A stretch of DNA of 64,000 nt from NCBI GenBank assembly GCA_012960755.1, contig DUAT01000036.1, positions 1-64,000 on the forward strand, in the 5' to 3' direction. The first letter of the stretch is position 1. The number at the start of each line of letters is the position of its first letter. Below the pieces are notes generated by a model. That model made no database searches. It was not told the origin of the DNA and saw only the letters and a program-made list of their open reading frames with translations. The DNA is from Gammaproteobacteria bacterium (GTDB lineage Bacteria > Pseudomonadota > Gammaproteobacteria > Pseudomonadales > Azotimanducaceae_A). This document shows positions 1 to 8,966 of this stretch, in pieces. Position numbers and translations under genes: made by a program.

Positions 1-1463
1 GTGAAATAGCCGCCGAGGTGTTGAAAGAGATCTGCAACAGGCTTAATTTTCTCGTATCCGTCGGCTTGTCTTACCTTTCATTGGACCGTTTGGGTCCCAG
101 TCTTTCGGGGGGCGAATCGCAACGGATTCGTCTGGCAAGCCAGGTTGGTTCCGAGTTGTCCGGAGTTATCTATATTCTGGATGAACCCAGCATAGGATTG
201 CATCAGCGAGACAACGAAAAACTGTTGGCAACCCTCTGCCGGATGAGAGATATCGGCAACACGGTGGTGGTCGTTGAGCACGACGAGGAAACAATCCGAT
301 CAGCAGATTACGTCGTCGATTTCGGTCCCGGCGCTGGCACGAAAGGTGGTCATATCGTTCATGCCGGTACACCAAAAAGCCTTGAGAAAAACCGCAAATC
401 CCTTACCGGGAATTACCTCGCCGGCCGCAACAAAATAGAAATATTAAACACTCGACGCAAACAGACGGGTTCCATCCGGGTTGAAGGCGCAAAAGCCAAT
501 AATCTGCAGGACATCAGTGTCGATTTTCCACTCGGTATACTGACAGCCGTGACCGGGGTCTCCGGCGCCGGTAAATCAACCCTGGTTAACGACATTCTAC
601 ACCCGGCCCTCGCCCGGCAGTTCCACAATTCAACCCGGACTGTTGGATCACATAATCGGATCCTCGGCCTCGATCAATTGGACAAGGTTGTTGCAATCGA
701 TCAGCGACCTATCGGTCGAACGCCGCGCAGCAACCCGGTAACTTACATTAAGGTATTTGATGAAATTCGACTTTTCTTTTCAAAACTGCCCGGATCCAGT
801 ATGCGCGGTTACAAGCCGGGTCGCTTTTCGTTCAATGTCAAAGGCGGTCGATGTGAAGCCTGCCAGGGTGACGGGGTTAGAAAAATCGAGATGCACTTTC
901 TTGCCGACGTCTTCGTTAAATGTGAAGAATGTAATGGACGCCGATTCAACGAAGCCACACTGGAGGTAAGATACCAGGGGAAAAACATCGCCGACATTCT
1001 GGAGATGACCATTGCAGAAGCTGTGGTCCATTTCTCCGAGCATCCAAAGATCCTCAGTAAACTTCAACTGCTGGTCGACGTGGGCCTGGATTATCTCCAT
1101 ATGGGGCAGCCTTCATCGACCTTGTCAGGTGGTGAGGCACAGCGAATCAAACTCGCCAGAGAACTCTCCAAGGTTGCGACGGGCAAGACATTTTATATTC
1201 TCGACGAGCCCACCACCGGCCTGCACTTTGATGATGTTAAAAAGCTCCTCATCGTCCTGAACCGGTTGGTTGATGCGGGTAATTCCGTCACGGTCATCGA
1301 GCACAACCTGGACGTCATCAAAACCGCCGACTGGATTATGGACCTGGGGCCGGATGGCGGCCCCAAAGGTGGAAAAATAATTGCCGAAGGCACGCCGGAA
1401 CAGGTCGCCAGGAATAAAAAATCAGAGACCGGTAAATACCTGCTCCAGATGCTCAAGTGCTGA
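1..1463 (+). CDS. uvrA: UvrABC system protein A, C-terminal part (5' end outside window)
   Basis: UvrA is the ATP-dependent damage sensor of nucleotide excision repair; it finds distorted DNA in the cytoplasm and loads UvrB. The frame is already open at base 3, so the start lies outside the window and about 486 of the usual ~940 residues are present. In order I see the first ABC signature [12 protein letters not shown] with Walker B YILDEPS, the second Walker [11 protein letters not shown] (Ala where Ser is more usual), a zinc finger CEACQGDG...CEECNGRR, the second signature [14 protein letters not shown], and [11 protein letters not shown]. The C-terminus is complete (stop at 1461-1463). The next gene converges on it. 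Confidence 0.97.
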   Translation, partial: EIAAEVLKEICNRLNFLVSVGLSYLSLDRLGPSLSGGESQRIRLASQVGSELSGVIYILDEPSIGLHQRDNEKLLATLCRMRDIGNTVVVVEHDEETIRSADYVVDFGPGAGTKGGHIVHAGTPKSLEKNRKSLTGNYLAGRNKIEILNTRRKQTGSIRVEGAKANNLQDISVDFPLGILTAVTGVSGAGKSTLVNDILHPALARQFHNSTRTVGSHNRILGLDQLDKVVAIDQRPIGRTPRSNPVTYIKVFDEIRLFFSKLPGSSMRGYKPGRFSFNVKGGRCEACQGDGVRKIEMHFLADVFVKCEECNGRRFNEATLEVRYQGKNIADILEMTIAEAVVHFSEHPKILSKLQLLVDVGLDYLHMGQPSSTLSGGEAQRIKLARELSKVATGKTFYILDEPTTGLHFDDVKKLLIVLNRLVDAGNSVTVIEHNLDVIKTADWIMDLGPDGGPKGGKIIAEGTPEQVARNKKSETGKYLLQMLKC

Positions 1464-1488
1464 CTTCGGGGGCTGTCTCCGCACGATT

Positions 1489-1518
1489 CGCTAAGGGACA
1501 ATTCTCTAAGGGGCAATC
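1489..1518. repeat. Two tandem near-identical 15-mers at a convergent gene junction
   Basis: CGCTAAGGGACAATT (1489-1503) is followed directly by CTCTAAGGGGCAATC (1504-1518). They lie between the uvrA stop and the 3' end of the next, convergent gene, and the second copy runs into that gene's last codons. No hairpin is formed. This is probably a local duplication. Confidence 0.5.
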
Positions 1519-2021
1519 GTACTGAGTTTTTTCACATCCGTGTTGTTCATCAGTCGCTGGATTTTAGGATTATTCCCCAGCGTCTCGAAGTCCAATCGCC
1601 GAATTGCGCTCATTATTTCCGGGTCGCGGAGTATGGCTTGCACATCAGGATCATGCTGAAGTCCCCGGATAATCGTCATGGTCGAATCGTTCCCCATCAA
1701 GCCAGTCCGGATAGCCTCTAACCGGGTATCCCCCCTGGTTATCAATGCGCTCTGGCCAGGGAGTGTAGAGTCGACATTGGCAGATGTTGACAAAATACGA
1801 CTGACCTGGTGGGTACCAACTTTGATAACCCCCAGGGTGCTCGAACGGATCGTATAGCTATTGTTTTCAAGAGATATAATCTCACCCTGAATGACGCTGC
1901 CATCCTTCATTTCAATCGTGTGCCCGTCCGCAGAGGCATTCATCCCTGTAAACATTGCCAGCACAACGGCGCTTGTCAATATTCGAAACAGGCCAGAAAA
2001 TTTTTCAAAAAATCGATTCAT
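1506..2021 (-). CDS. Small periplasmic protein of unknown function
   Basis: A 171-residue protein I do not recognise by name. It starts with a good signal peptide (positive MNRFFEKFSGLFR, then a hydrophobic core, likely cleavage after ASA near residue 31), so it should be periplasmic. Residues about 35-75 (KDGSVIQGEIISLENNSYTI, then GVIKV) resemble the small Sm/SH3-like beta domain common in secreted proteins that begin 'x-DGs.i.G.i'. The C-terminal ~45 residues are helical with regularly spaced Asp-Pro and Asn-Pro pairs (HDPDVQAILRDPEIM, NNPKIQRLM), like the DP helices of STI1-type domains. It converges on uvrA and diverges from the Nudix gene at 2159. The function is unknown. Confidence 0.8.
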   Translation of the reverse strand: MNRFFEKFSGLFRILTSAVVLAMFTGMNASADGHTIEMKDGSVIQGEIISLENNSYTIRSSTLGVIKVGTHQVSRILSTSANVDSTLPGQSALITRGDTRLEAIRTGLMGNDSTMTIIRGLQHDPDVQAILRDPEIMSAIRRLDFETLGNNPKIQRLMNNTDVKKLSTIAP

Positions 2022-2114
2022 TTTTGCAGCTTAGCCCTAATCACAGGGTATAACAAAAATCAATGGTGTGGATCGCTGCCTTCCGTCGGATTTAACGACT
2101 TGCTTAAGACGCTC

Positions 2115-2136
2115 CCTGTGTAGGACACTACACAGG
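2115..2136. promoter_or_regulatory. Perfect 9-bp palindrome upstream of Nudix gene
   Basis: CCTGTGTAG - GACA - CTACACAGG is a perfect inverted repeat with a 4-base centre, ending 22 bases before the ATG at 2159 and inside the divergent region between 2021 and 2159. No T-run follows, so it looks more like an operator or a leader stem-loop than a terminator. Which regulator would bind it cannot be told. Confidence 0.55.
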
Positions 2137-2158
2137 TGCCCCTTAATCGAACGCCACA

Positions 2159-2998
2159 ATGAACGAAATAGACCCCGCATCAGTACCCATTAGATTCGCA
2201 GCTACAGTCATGTTGATTGATGATCGGCCAGATCTCCAGGTATTCATGATGCAAAGGAACGCCAACACCGTGTTTGCTGGTGGCATGTGGGTATTCCCTG
2301 GCGGTTCTGTTGATCCCACTGATCATCCGGAATCCTTCGAAGAAATTTCTATTCACCGTAACGACGCTGAAGCCAGTTCATTGATGGACCTGCCACATGG
2401 TGGTCTGGCATTTTATGTCGCTGCAGTTCGGGAGGCATTCGAGGAAGCCGGTATTCTGCTGGCGCTGAATCAACACGATCATTCTCCGTTGAACCTGATC
2501 CAATCAACGACTAAGGCGAGGTTCGCTAGTCATCGCAATAAAGTGAACGCAGACAGTCAACATTTTCTCAATGTCATCAACGACGAAAACCTGATCCTCG
2601 ATGTCGGGCAAATGCATTACATCGCCCGCTGGATAACGCCAATGGGGCCGCCGAGGCGTTTTGACGCCAGATTCTTTATTTCACGTATGCCAGAAAATCA
2701 GGTGCCACAACACGACGACAGCGAGCTGGTCCATTGCGACTGGTTTTCTCCATCGGAGATCCTGGATAAATTTGATGCAGGAGAAATGGTCCTGATGAGT
2801 CCGACATTAAGAATGATTCGTTGCCTGGCCAGGTTCAATACAGCGGGCGAGGTCATCGAATCAGCGGCGAGTAATTTGTCGAACGAACGTGCGAGGGTCA
2901 ACAAAGATCGGGAGATCATTCTCCCGGGTGACGAGGGTTATGAAACGGGTGATGAAACCGTAGAAAGCGGCTGGGTTAAGTTACGTCCCCTATTATAA
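2159..2998 (+). CDS. Nudix hydrolase, NUDT19-like
   Basis: A 279-residue cytoplasmic Nudix hydrolase. The N-terminal strand AATVMLIDDRPDLQVFMMQR and GMWVFPGGSVDPTDH open the domain, and the Nudix box appears near residues 80-102 as GG..FYVAAVREAFEEAGILL with the REXXEE core intact. The long insertion between PGG and the box, and the length, fit the NUDT19/RP2p-like group, whose characterised members cleave CoA or acyl-CoA species. That substrate is an inference from the family. The CoA theme fits the nearby acyl-CoA dehydrogenases, but the gene is not in their operon: a minus-strand gene lies between. It is the first of three unrelated-type Nudix genes in the window. Confidence 0.88.
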   Translation: MNEIDPASVPIRFAATVMLIDDRPDLQVFMMQRNANTVFAGGMWVFPGGSVDPTDHPESFEEISIHRNDAEASSLMDLPHGGLAFYVAAVREAFEEAGILLALNQHDHSPLNLIQSTTKARFASHRNKVNADSQHFLNVINDENLILDVGQMHYIARWITPMGPPRRFDARFFISRMPENQVPQHDDSELVHCDWFSPSEILDKFDAGEMVLMSPTLRMIRCLARFNTAGEVIESAASNLSNERARVNKDREIILPGDEGYETGDETVESGWVKLRPLL

Positions 2999-3033
2999 TA
3001 TAGTGTCTTTACAAAAAGTGACATCATAACCGC

Positions 3034-3360
3034 CTACTCCATAATTTTAACGAGTAAGGGGGCAAAGACGATGGCGCCCAGAGCGCCAATGAAATAGTCC
3101 CTGTCCCAGCCAAAATTAAGCATGAAATCCACAGGCATGTTTGCGCCGATACTCAGGAGTAAAACAAGAATTACCAGAAACAGATTTCGGTGCATAATGA
3201 GACCCGTGACCACGGTCGCAAACAGCCCTATTATCAAATAGTCCTGGTCAAAGCCCAATCGCGCCATGGCGTTGTCTCCAACGTTCACTGCAACGGTCAT
3301 CACCAACATCAAAAAAATTAGCAATCCCTTACCTGTTGTACCCACATCCAACAAATTCAA
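3034..3360 (-). CDS. Small integral membrane protein with internal duplication
   Basis: A 108-residue protein, almost entirely hydrophobic, with about four membrane segments. I do not recognise the family. The two halves look like a tandem duplication: GFDQDYLIIGL near residues 37-47 matches GWDRDYFIGAL near 84-94, each preceded by an amphipathic turn (DNAMARL / DFMLNF) and followed by a hydrophobic helix. This suggests a two-repeat membrane protein of the small-transporter or holin size range. It is transcribed towards the Nudix gene and away from the acyl-CoA dehydrogenase genes. Confidence 0.75.
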   Translation of the reverse strand: MNLLDVGTTGKGLLIFLMLVMTVAVNVGDNAMARLGFDQDYLIIGLFATVVTGLIMHRNLFLVILVLLLSIGANMPVDFMLNFGWDRDYFIGALGAIVFAPLLVKIME

Positions 3361-3480
3361 TTCTCCCCTGGCTTCAACTCAACGCTGACAGGACACCCAT
3401 CAGCACGCAACAAGTATCTTTCTGTTCACAAACCGCACAGACAGATACAATACAGTCTGCAATTATATTGAGAGAACGCC

Positions 3481-4608
3481 ATGAATTTCGGATTTACCGA
3501 TGAACAAACACTACTTCGTGACCAGGTGCGCAAGTTTCTCGACGAACGGTGCCCTTCTGGGGTAGTTAGGAAAATTATGGCAGATGAAGGCTATCGCCTG
3601 GACTTATGGCAGGAAATGGCCCAATTGGGCTGGCTGGGGCTGGCCATTGATCCAGAACATGACGGCGTTGGCCTGGGTTGGGTCGATATGCTCGTTGTAC
3701 TAGAGGAAATGGGACGCTCACTCTATCCTTCACCGTTTATTTCCACCACCCTGGCAGCCTCTACCCTCTCTGAATTGGGTTCGGAAGCGCAACAAAAACA
3801 ATACCTGCCACTTATCGCCACCGGCAGGTTAATTGCCTCCCTGGCGCTGCTTGATAACACTGACTGTCCCTCAATCGACAATATCCAACTGACGGCCAGA
3901 GAGGAAAATGGCGCTCATATACTGACAGGCAGGAAACCTTTCGTCGCTGACGCTGGTGCCGCACAATTGTTCCTGACGGCTTTCCGATGGGGCAAACAAT
4001 TGTATCTGGGGCTGGTGGATCGTGAACAGGCTGGTGTTTCTGTCACACCGTCGGCAACCATGGACCTGACTAAACGCACCGGGTCACTTGAGCTGAACAA
4101 TGTCACCCTGTTATCGGAACAGGTTATCGAAGTGGCGCCGGAAGCCCTCGCGCGGATTTTCGACAAAGGTGCAGTCGCCGTTGCGGCTGAGATGGTTGGC
4201 GCGGCAGAAACGGTATTAACAATGACCACTGAATACGCCAAGGACCGAATTCAGTTTGACCAGCCCATTGGAAAGTACCAGGGAGTAAAACACAACCTGG
4301 CGGACATGTTCGTCGACATCGAGTCTTTCAAGTCCCTGACTTACTATGCCGCCTGGACCGCAGATGAAAGCCCGGAAGAATTCCCAAAATCAGCATCACT
4401 TGCCAAGGCTTACGCTTCTGACGCATTCGCTAAAATCGGGATTGATGGAGTTCAACTCCACGGCGCTATCGGATTTACCCAGGAATATGATATCCAGCTT
4501 TATTTAAAACGATCCAAATGGGCTCGTCCCATGTTTGGTGATTCTGATTTTCACTATGCAAGAATTGCGGCGCTTCATGAAGCCGCAGCAGCAGCAGACG
4601 AAGCCTAA
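3481..4608 (+). CDS. Acyl-CoA dehydrogenase, first of a pair
   Basis: A 375-residue FAD-dependent acyl-CoA dehydrogenase, which removes two hydrogens from an acyl-CoA and passes electrons to ETF. The N-terminal helical domain begins MNFGFTDEQTLLRDQVRKF; the beta domain is weakly conserved; the C-terminal helical domain has FDQPIGKYQGVKH and the family signature VQLHGAIGFTQEYDIQLYLK near residues 325-345. The FAD/substrate motif SEPxxGSD, clear in the next gene, is replaced here (DNTDCPS near residue 123). Together with the tight spacing to a second dehydrogenase (21 bases), this suggests a heteromeric alpha/beta enzyme of the FadE/PimC-PimD kind. The substrate cannot be assigned. Confidence 0.93.
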   Translation: MNFGFTDEQTLLRDQVRKFLDERCPSGVVRKIMADEGYRLDLWQEMAQLGWLGLAIDPEHDGVGLGWVDMLVVLEEMGRSLYPSPFISTTLAASTLSELGSEAQQKQYLPLIATGRLIASLALLDNTDCPSIDNIQLTAREENGAHILTGRKPFVADAGAAQLFLTAFRWGKQLYLGLVDREQAGVSVTPSATMDLTKRTGSLELNNVTLLSEQVIEVAPEALARIFDKGAVAVAAEMVGAAETVLTMTTEYAKDRIQFDQPIGKYQGVKHNLADMFVDIESFKSLTYYAAWTADESPEEFPKSASLAKAYASDAFAKIGIDGVQLHGAIGFTQEYDIQLYLKRSKWARPMFGDSDFHYARIAALHEAAAAADEA

Positions 4609-4629
4609 GCATTTTGTAAGGAACCAGTT

Positions 4630-5796
4630 ATGGATTTTGAATATACAACCGAAGAACAGACTTTTCGAAAAGAGGTTCAGGATTTCCTGGCGGAAAACCT
4701 GGCACCAAAAGCAAAACGAGATCAGAACTTTATGGCAGACTGGCTGAAAAAAGTACGGGACAAACGCTGGGTCGGATTCTCCTGGCCTGAAGATGTTGGC
4801 GGTGGAGGAGGCAATATCATGCAGCAGGTCATCCTCAAAGAAGAAATGGCGAAGGCCAAAGCGCCACCACTGGGCACATGCATGATGGGCCTGGCCTGGG
4901 TAGGTCCAGGTATCATCCAGTATGGAACCGAGGCACAAAAACAGCGATTTATTCCCGATATACTCGACAGTAAATACCACTGGTGCACCGGATACTCAGA
5001 ACCCAACGTTGGCAGCGACCTCGCTTCACTGCAATGCAAAGCCGTGCGTGATGGAGATACCTACACAATTAATGGTACCAAAATCTGGACCAGTCTCGCA
5101 CCCTTCGCCGACTGGATCTCCATGCTGGTGAGGACTGACAACTTCGGATCTTCAGAAGCCAAGCACGAGGGTATTACCGCGTTACTCGTCAAACTGGATA
5201 CCCCGGGTATCGAAGTGAAGCCAATCGAAAACATGGCGGGTGGCAAAGTTTTTGCGCAGATATTTTTTGACGACGTGAAGGTTCCGGTTGAGAACAGGCT
5301 CGGTGACGAGGGTAAGGGGTGGGCGGTTACCATTTCTTCACTCGCCAACGAAAGATCCAGTATTGGTGAAGTCACCGCCATGTACGAAAAACTGGATACA
5401 TTAAGAGCCCTGGTATCGAAAGTGACCAGGAACGGCAGGCCTGCTAACCAGGATTCAAAGGTGCGACGCACCATGGGTGTCTTTGAAGCAAAGATTGAGT
5501 CCATGCGACTCAATGGACTTCGTTACCTGACCAAACAAATAAAAGGTGAACCGTTAAGTAGCGAAACATCTGTGAACAAGCTGCACCGCGCAGACCTCGA
5601 GGTTTCCATGGGCGACTTCGCCATCGAAATCCTGGGAGCCGCCGGTTTACAATTACACAATCAGCAGGATGCCGTCGACAGGGGTAAATGGGCGAACGAT
5701 GCCCTGGGCTGGCCAAATGTTGTGATTGGCGGCGGTACGCCCAATATTCAAAAGAATATTATTGGTGAACGCATTTTGGGGTTGCCTAAAGATTGA
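4630..5796 (+). CDS. Acyl-CoA dehydrogenase, second of a pair
   Basis: A 388-residue acyl-CoA dehydrogenase directly downstream of the first, same strand. It has a typical N-terminus (MDFEYTTEEQTFRKEVQDFL), the clear FAD motif GYSEPNVGSDLASL near residues 122-135, NGTKIWTS near 148-155, and the C-terminal NIIGERILGLP. Members of this branch oxidise bulky or branched acyl-CoAs (steroid side chains, pimeloyl-CoA, cyclic acids). The nearest genes (ThDP enzyme, aldehyde dehydrogenase) follow within 30 and 60 bases, so all four are likely one transcript. ETF genes are not in this window. Confidence 0.95.
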   Translation: MDFEYTTEEQTFRKEVQDFLAENLAPKAKRDQNFMADWLKKVRDKRWVGFSWPEDVGGGGGNIMQQVILKEEMAKAKAPPLGTCMMGLAWVGPGIIQYGTEAQKQRFIPDILDSKYHWCTGYSEPNVGSDLASLQCKAVRDGDTYTINGTKIWTSLAPFADWISMLVRTDNFGSSEAKHEGITALLVKLDTPGIEVKPIENMAGGKVFAQIFFDDVKVPVENRLGDEGKGWAVTISSLANERSSIGEVTAMYEKLDTLRALVSKVTRNGRPANQDSKVRRTMGVFEAKIESMRLNGLRYLTKQIKGEPLSSETSVNKLHRADLEVSMGDFAIEILGAAGLQLHNQQDAVDRGKWANDALGWPNVVIGGGTPNIQKNIIGERILGLPKD

Positions 5797-5821
5797 CTCA
5801 TTTTTCCCAGGGAAGAAAAAA

Positions 5822-7474
5822 ATGAAAGCATCTGATCTATTTGTTAAATGCCTGGAAACGGAAGGTATTGAGTATATTTTTGGCGTCCCCGGAGAGGAGA
5901 ACGCCGACTTTATGATGTCCCTTGAGCAGTCTGACCAGATCAGGTTCATTCTCTGCCGACACGAGCAGGGGGCGGCGTTTATGGCAGAAATTTACGGTCG
6001 GTTGACCGGTAACCCAGCCGGTTGTCTCGGCACCCTCGGACCCGGTGCAACCAATCTGATTACCGGTGTGGCCGATGCCAATATGGACCGGGCTCCCATG
6101 CTGGTGCTCACAGGCCAGGGTTCTTCAGAGCGACTGCATAAGGAATCACACCAGGTGATGGATGTGGTAAGTATGTTTGAACCGGTTACCAAGTGGTCAC
6201 AAACTGTCCTGAACGAAAATACCATTCCGGAAATTATCCGCAAAGCCGTTCGCCTGATCCGGACCGAGAAACCGGGCGCGGTACTGATCGAATTACCGGA
6301 AGACATTGCTGAGCGCGATACAGACAAGCAACCCATTCAACCGGTGCGATTCCGCCGCCCGGTTGCTGATGACAAGGCGGTCGATCGTGCTTGGGAGGCG
6401 ATAAAAAAAGCCTCCAAGCCAATTATTCTTGCCGGTAATGGCTGTATACGTAAACGGGCATCCGCCCAGCTTCGAATATTCTGTGAGAAAACAGGTATCG
6501 GTGTTATCAGCACCTTCATGGCAAAAGGTTGTGTTGATATGGACGCGCCCTATTGTCTTTATACAGCTGGTCTGCAGGCCAAGGATGTTGTGTTTCATGC
6601 AATCGATTCCGCGGACCTGATCATCACCCTGGGCTTTGATATGGTGGAATACCATCCACACCTGTGGAACGAAAACGGCCGCAAACCCATTGTTCATGCT
6701 GACTTTCTGCCTGCTGAAATTGATGAGGAATATCACCCGAAGTACGAGGTTATCGGCGATCTGGCCCATACCTTATGGATGCTCAATCAACGCATTGATG
6801 CAGATGGCATACCCGAGTGGGATTTTTCTTCCCATGCACGTGCCCGGCAAGCCATGGCAGCTGAACTGTCTGAATACAAGGACGATGTTGTCGAAGGTCC
6901 TCTCCGGCCCCAGAAAGTACTCTGGGACTGTCGACAGGTGATGAACCCGCAGGATGTTCTGCTGTCAGATGTGGGTGCCCACAAGATGTGGATCGCACGG
7001 CATTACCAGTGCCACGAACCCAATACCTGCCTTATTCCAAATGGATTCTGTTCAATGGGCTTTGCGCTGCCAGGGGCCATCGCTGCCGGACTCGTCAACC
7101 CGGATAAGAATATCCTGGCTATTTGCGGCGATGCGGGTTTCCTCATGAATGTACAGGAAATGGAAACTGCCAAACGTTTGAATGTCAATATCACTGTGAT
7201 GATCTGGGAGGACCATATGTACGGTTTGATTGCCTGGAAGCAGGAAACCCAGTTTGGGAAACACACAGACTTGAGCTTCGGCAATCCGGACTGGGCGAAA
7301 CTTGCAGATTCGTTTGGCTGGAATGGCCACATCATTGAACGGTCCAACGATCTGCTGCCTGCACTTAAAGAATCTTTCAGCGAAGATGGGCCGAGTCTTA
7401 TCGTGATACCTATCGACTACCGGGAAAACATGTTGCTGACCAAGCGGCTCGGTAACATCGCAACGTCGCTCTAA
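5822..7474 (+). CDS. Thiamine-diphosphate-dependent enzyme, acetolactate synthase large-subunit-like
   Basis: A 550-residue ThDP enzyme with the usual three-domain layout. The N-terminal PYR domain has IFGVPGEEN, the activating Glu in RHEQGAAFMA and LGTLGPGATN; the C-terminal PP domain has GDAGFLMNVQEMETA (Mg/ThDP motif) and EDHMYGLIAWKQE. I chose ATG 5822 (MKASDLFVKCLE) over upstream codons because homologues start here. No regulatory small subunit follows, and an aldehyde dehydrogenase does, so a catabolic carboligase or decarboxylase seems likelier than branched-chain amino-acid biosynthesis. That is inference; acetolactate synthase is the nearest familiar family. Confidence 0.9.
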   Translation: MKASDLFVKCLETEGIEYIFGVPGEENADFMMSLEQSDQIRFILCRHEQGAAFMAEIYGRLTGNPAGCLGTLGPGATNLITGVADANMDRAPMLVLTGQGSSERLHKESHQVMDVVSMFEPVTKWSQTVLNENTIPEIIRKAVRLIRTEKPGAVLIELPEDIAERDTDKQPIQPVRFRRPVADDKAVDRAWEAIKKASKPIILAGNGCIRKRASAQLRIFCEKTGIGVISTFMAKGCVDMDAPYCLYTAGLQAKDVVFHAIDSADLIITLGFDMVEYHPHLWNENGRKPIVHADFLPAEIDEEYHPKYEVIGDLAHTLWMLNQRIDADGIPEWDFSSHARARQAMAAELSEYKDDVVEGPLRPQKVLWDCRQVMNPQDVLLSDVGAHKMWIARHYQCHEPNTCLIPNGFCSMGFALPGAIAAGLVNPDKNILAICGDAGFLMNVQEMETAKRLNVNITVMIWEDHMYGLIAWKQETQFGKHTDLSFGNPDWAKLADSFGWNGHIIERSNDLLPALKESFSEDGPSLIVIPIDYRENMLLTKRLGNIATSL

Positions 7475-7528
7475 ATGGTCCAAACACTAGACCCAAAACA
7501 TGAGCACTAAAAACATGAGTATCAAAAC

Positions 7529-8962
7529 ATGCTAAAGGAAAAGTTCCCGTATTATCTTGCAAATAAAGCGGTCTTTGCTAACGACGATCTGGAGGTGACT
7601 GACAAGTACTCAGGTGAAGTGGCAACCCGGGTCGCGATGGCTGACAATGCGGCGATTGATGCGGCTATAGCCGCTGCTTGCGACGCCGAAGAGGCGTGCG
7701 CCAATATGGCTGCCTATGAACGAAAAGCGGTTCTTGAGCATTGCGTTTCTCGCTTCCGGGAACGCTTCGATGAGTTGGCTGAGACGCTGTGCATTGAAGC
7801 TGGAAAGCCGATCAAAGATTCTGAGGGTGAGGTTGCAAGGCTCATCGATACCTTCCAGATTGCCGCCGAGGAGTCAGTCCGTATGACCGGTGAGGTAATG
7901 CCGCTGGATATCAGCGCCCGGGCACGAGGCTATTCTGGCATGTGGAAACGCGTTCCCATTGGACCGTGCTCCTTTATCAGTCCATTTAACTTTCCCCTTA
8001 ACCTCGCTGCCCACAAGGTTGCCCCGGCGCTGGCAGTGGGTTGCCCCTTTGTGCTGAAACCCGCCAGCCTGACACCTATTGGTGCACTCATTATTGGTGA
8101 GGTACTCGCCGAAACTGATTTACCTGCTGGCGCATTTTCCATCCTGCCCTGCAGGCGAGACGGTGCAGCGTTGTTTACTGAAGATGAGCGTTTGAAACTG
8201 TTGAGTTTTACCGGCTCACCTGCCGTTGGCTGGGACCTGAAGTCAAAGGCTGGCAAGAAACCAGTCGTTCTCGAACTAGGCGGTAATGCTGCGGTGATTG
8301 TCGATGAGGATGCCGACATTGATGATGCCGTGAATCGAATTATCTTTGGTGCATTTTATCAATCCGGCCAGAGTTGCATCGGGGTGCAAAGAATATTCAT
8401 TCACGAGCGAATTTACAGTGAATTTAAGAGTCAGTTGGTCAATAAGACCAAAGATCTGAAAATGGGCGACCCAAAAGACCGGGATACGTTTATTGGCCCC
8501 ATGATTTCCGAAAACGAGGCGACCCGGCTTGAGGGATGGATACAGGAAGCTGTATTCCAGGGAGCCACTTTGCTCTGCGGCGGTAACCGAACCGGTAATA
8601 TGCTGGAGGCAACTTTGTTGGAAAATGTGGGCCTGTCCAGTCAGGCCAATACCGAAGAGGCATTCGGCCCCCTTGCCAACCTCAGCAAATTCAGTGACTT
8701 CGATGAAGCGCTTGATGCCGTTAACGACAGTCAGTTCGGGTTACAGGCCGGTATATTCACCCGGGATCTGTACAAGATGCAAAAAGCCTGGGATCGCCTC
8801 CATGTCGGGGGCGTGGTGATCGGAGATGTCCCATCCTGGCGAGTCGACCATATGCCCTATGGCGGTGTAAAAGAAAGCGGGCTCGGTCGCGAGGGTATCA
8901 GATTCGCGATCGAAGATATGACAGAAATCCGACTCCTTGTAATCAGAACTCCAGAGAAATAA
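7529..8962 (+). CDS. NAD(P)-dependent aldehyde dehydrogenase
   Basis: A 477-residue aldehyde dehydrogenase of normal length. It shows the cofactor-site run ISPFNFPLNLAAHKVAPAL, the general base in LELGGNAAVI (Glu near 249) and the catalytic nucleophile in YQSGQSCIGVQR (Cys near 283), plus PYGGVKESGLGREG at the C-terminus. The sequence resembles the lactaldehyde, succinate-semialdehyde and phosphonoacetaldehyde dehydrogenase branch. It follows the ThDP enzyme by 54 bases, so it may oxidise the aldehyde that enzyme makes or releases. The spacer carries a reiterated AAAACATGAG/AAAACATG pattern with ATG-like starts in other frames; ATG 7529 fits the family N-terminus. Confidence 0.93.
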   Translation: MLKEKFPYYLANKAVFANDDLEVTDKYSGEVATRVAMADNAAIDAAIAAACDAEEACANMAAYERKAVLEHCVSRFRERFDELAETLCIEAGKPIKDSEGEVARLIDTFQIAAEESVRMTGEVMPLDISARARGYSGMWKRVPIGPCSFISPFNFPLNLAAHKVAPALAVGCPFVLKPASLTPIGALIIGEVLAETDLPAGAFSILPCRRDGAALFTEDERLKLLSFTGSPAVGWDLKSKAGKKPVVLELGGNAAVIVDEDADIDDAVNRIIFGAFYQSGQSCIGVQRIFIHERIYSEFKSQLVNKTKDLKMGDPKDRDTFIGPMISENEATRLEGWIQEAVFQGATLLCGGNRTGNMLEATLLENVGLSSQANTEEAFGPLANLSKFSDFDEALDAVNDSQFGLQAGIFTRDLYKMQKAWDRLHVGGVVIGDVPSWRVDHMPYGGVKESGLGREGIRFAIEDMTEIRLLVIRTPEK

Positions 8963-8966
8963 CACC

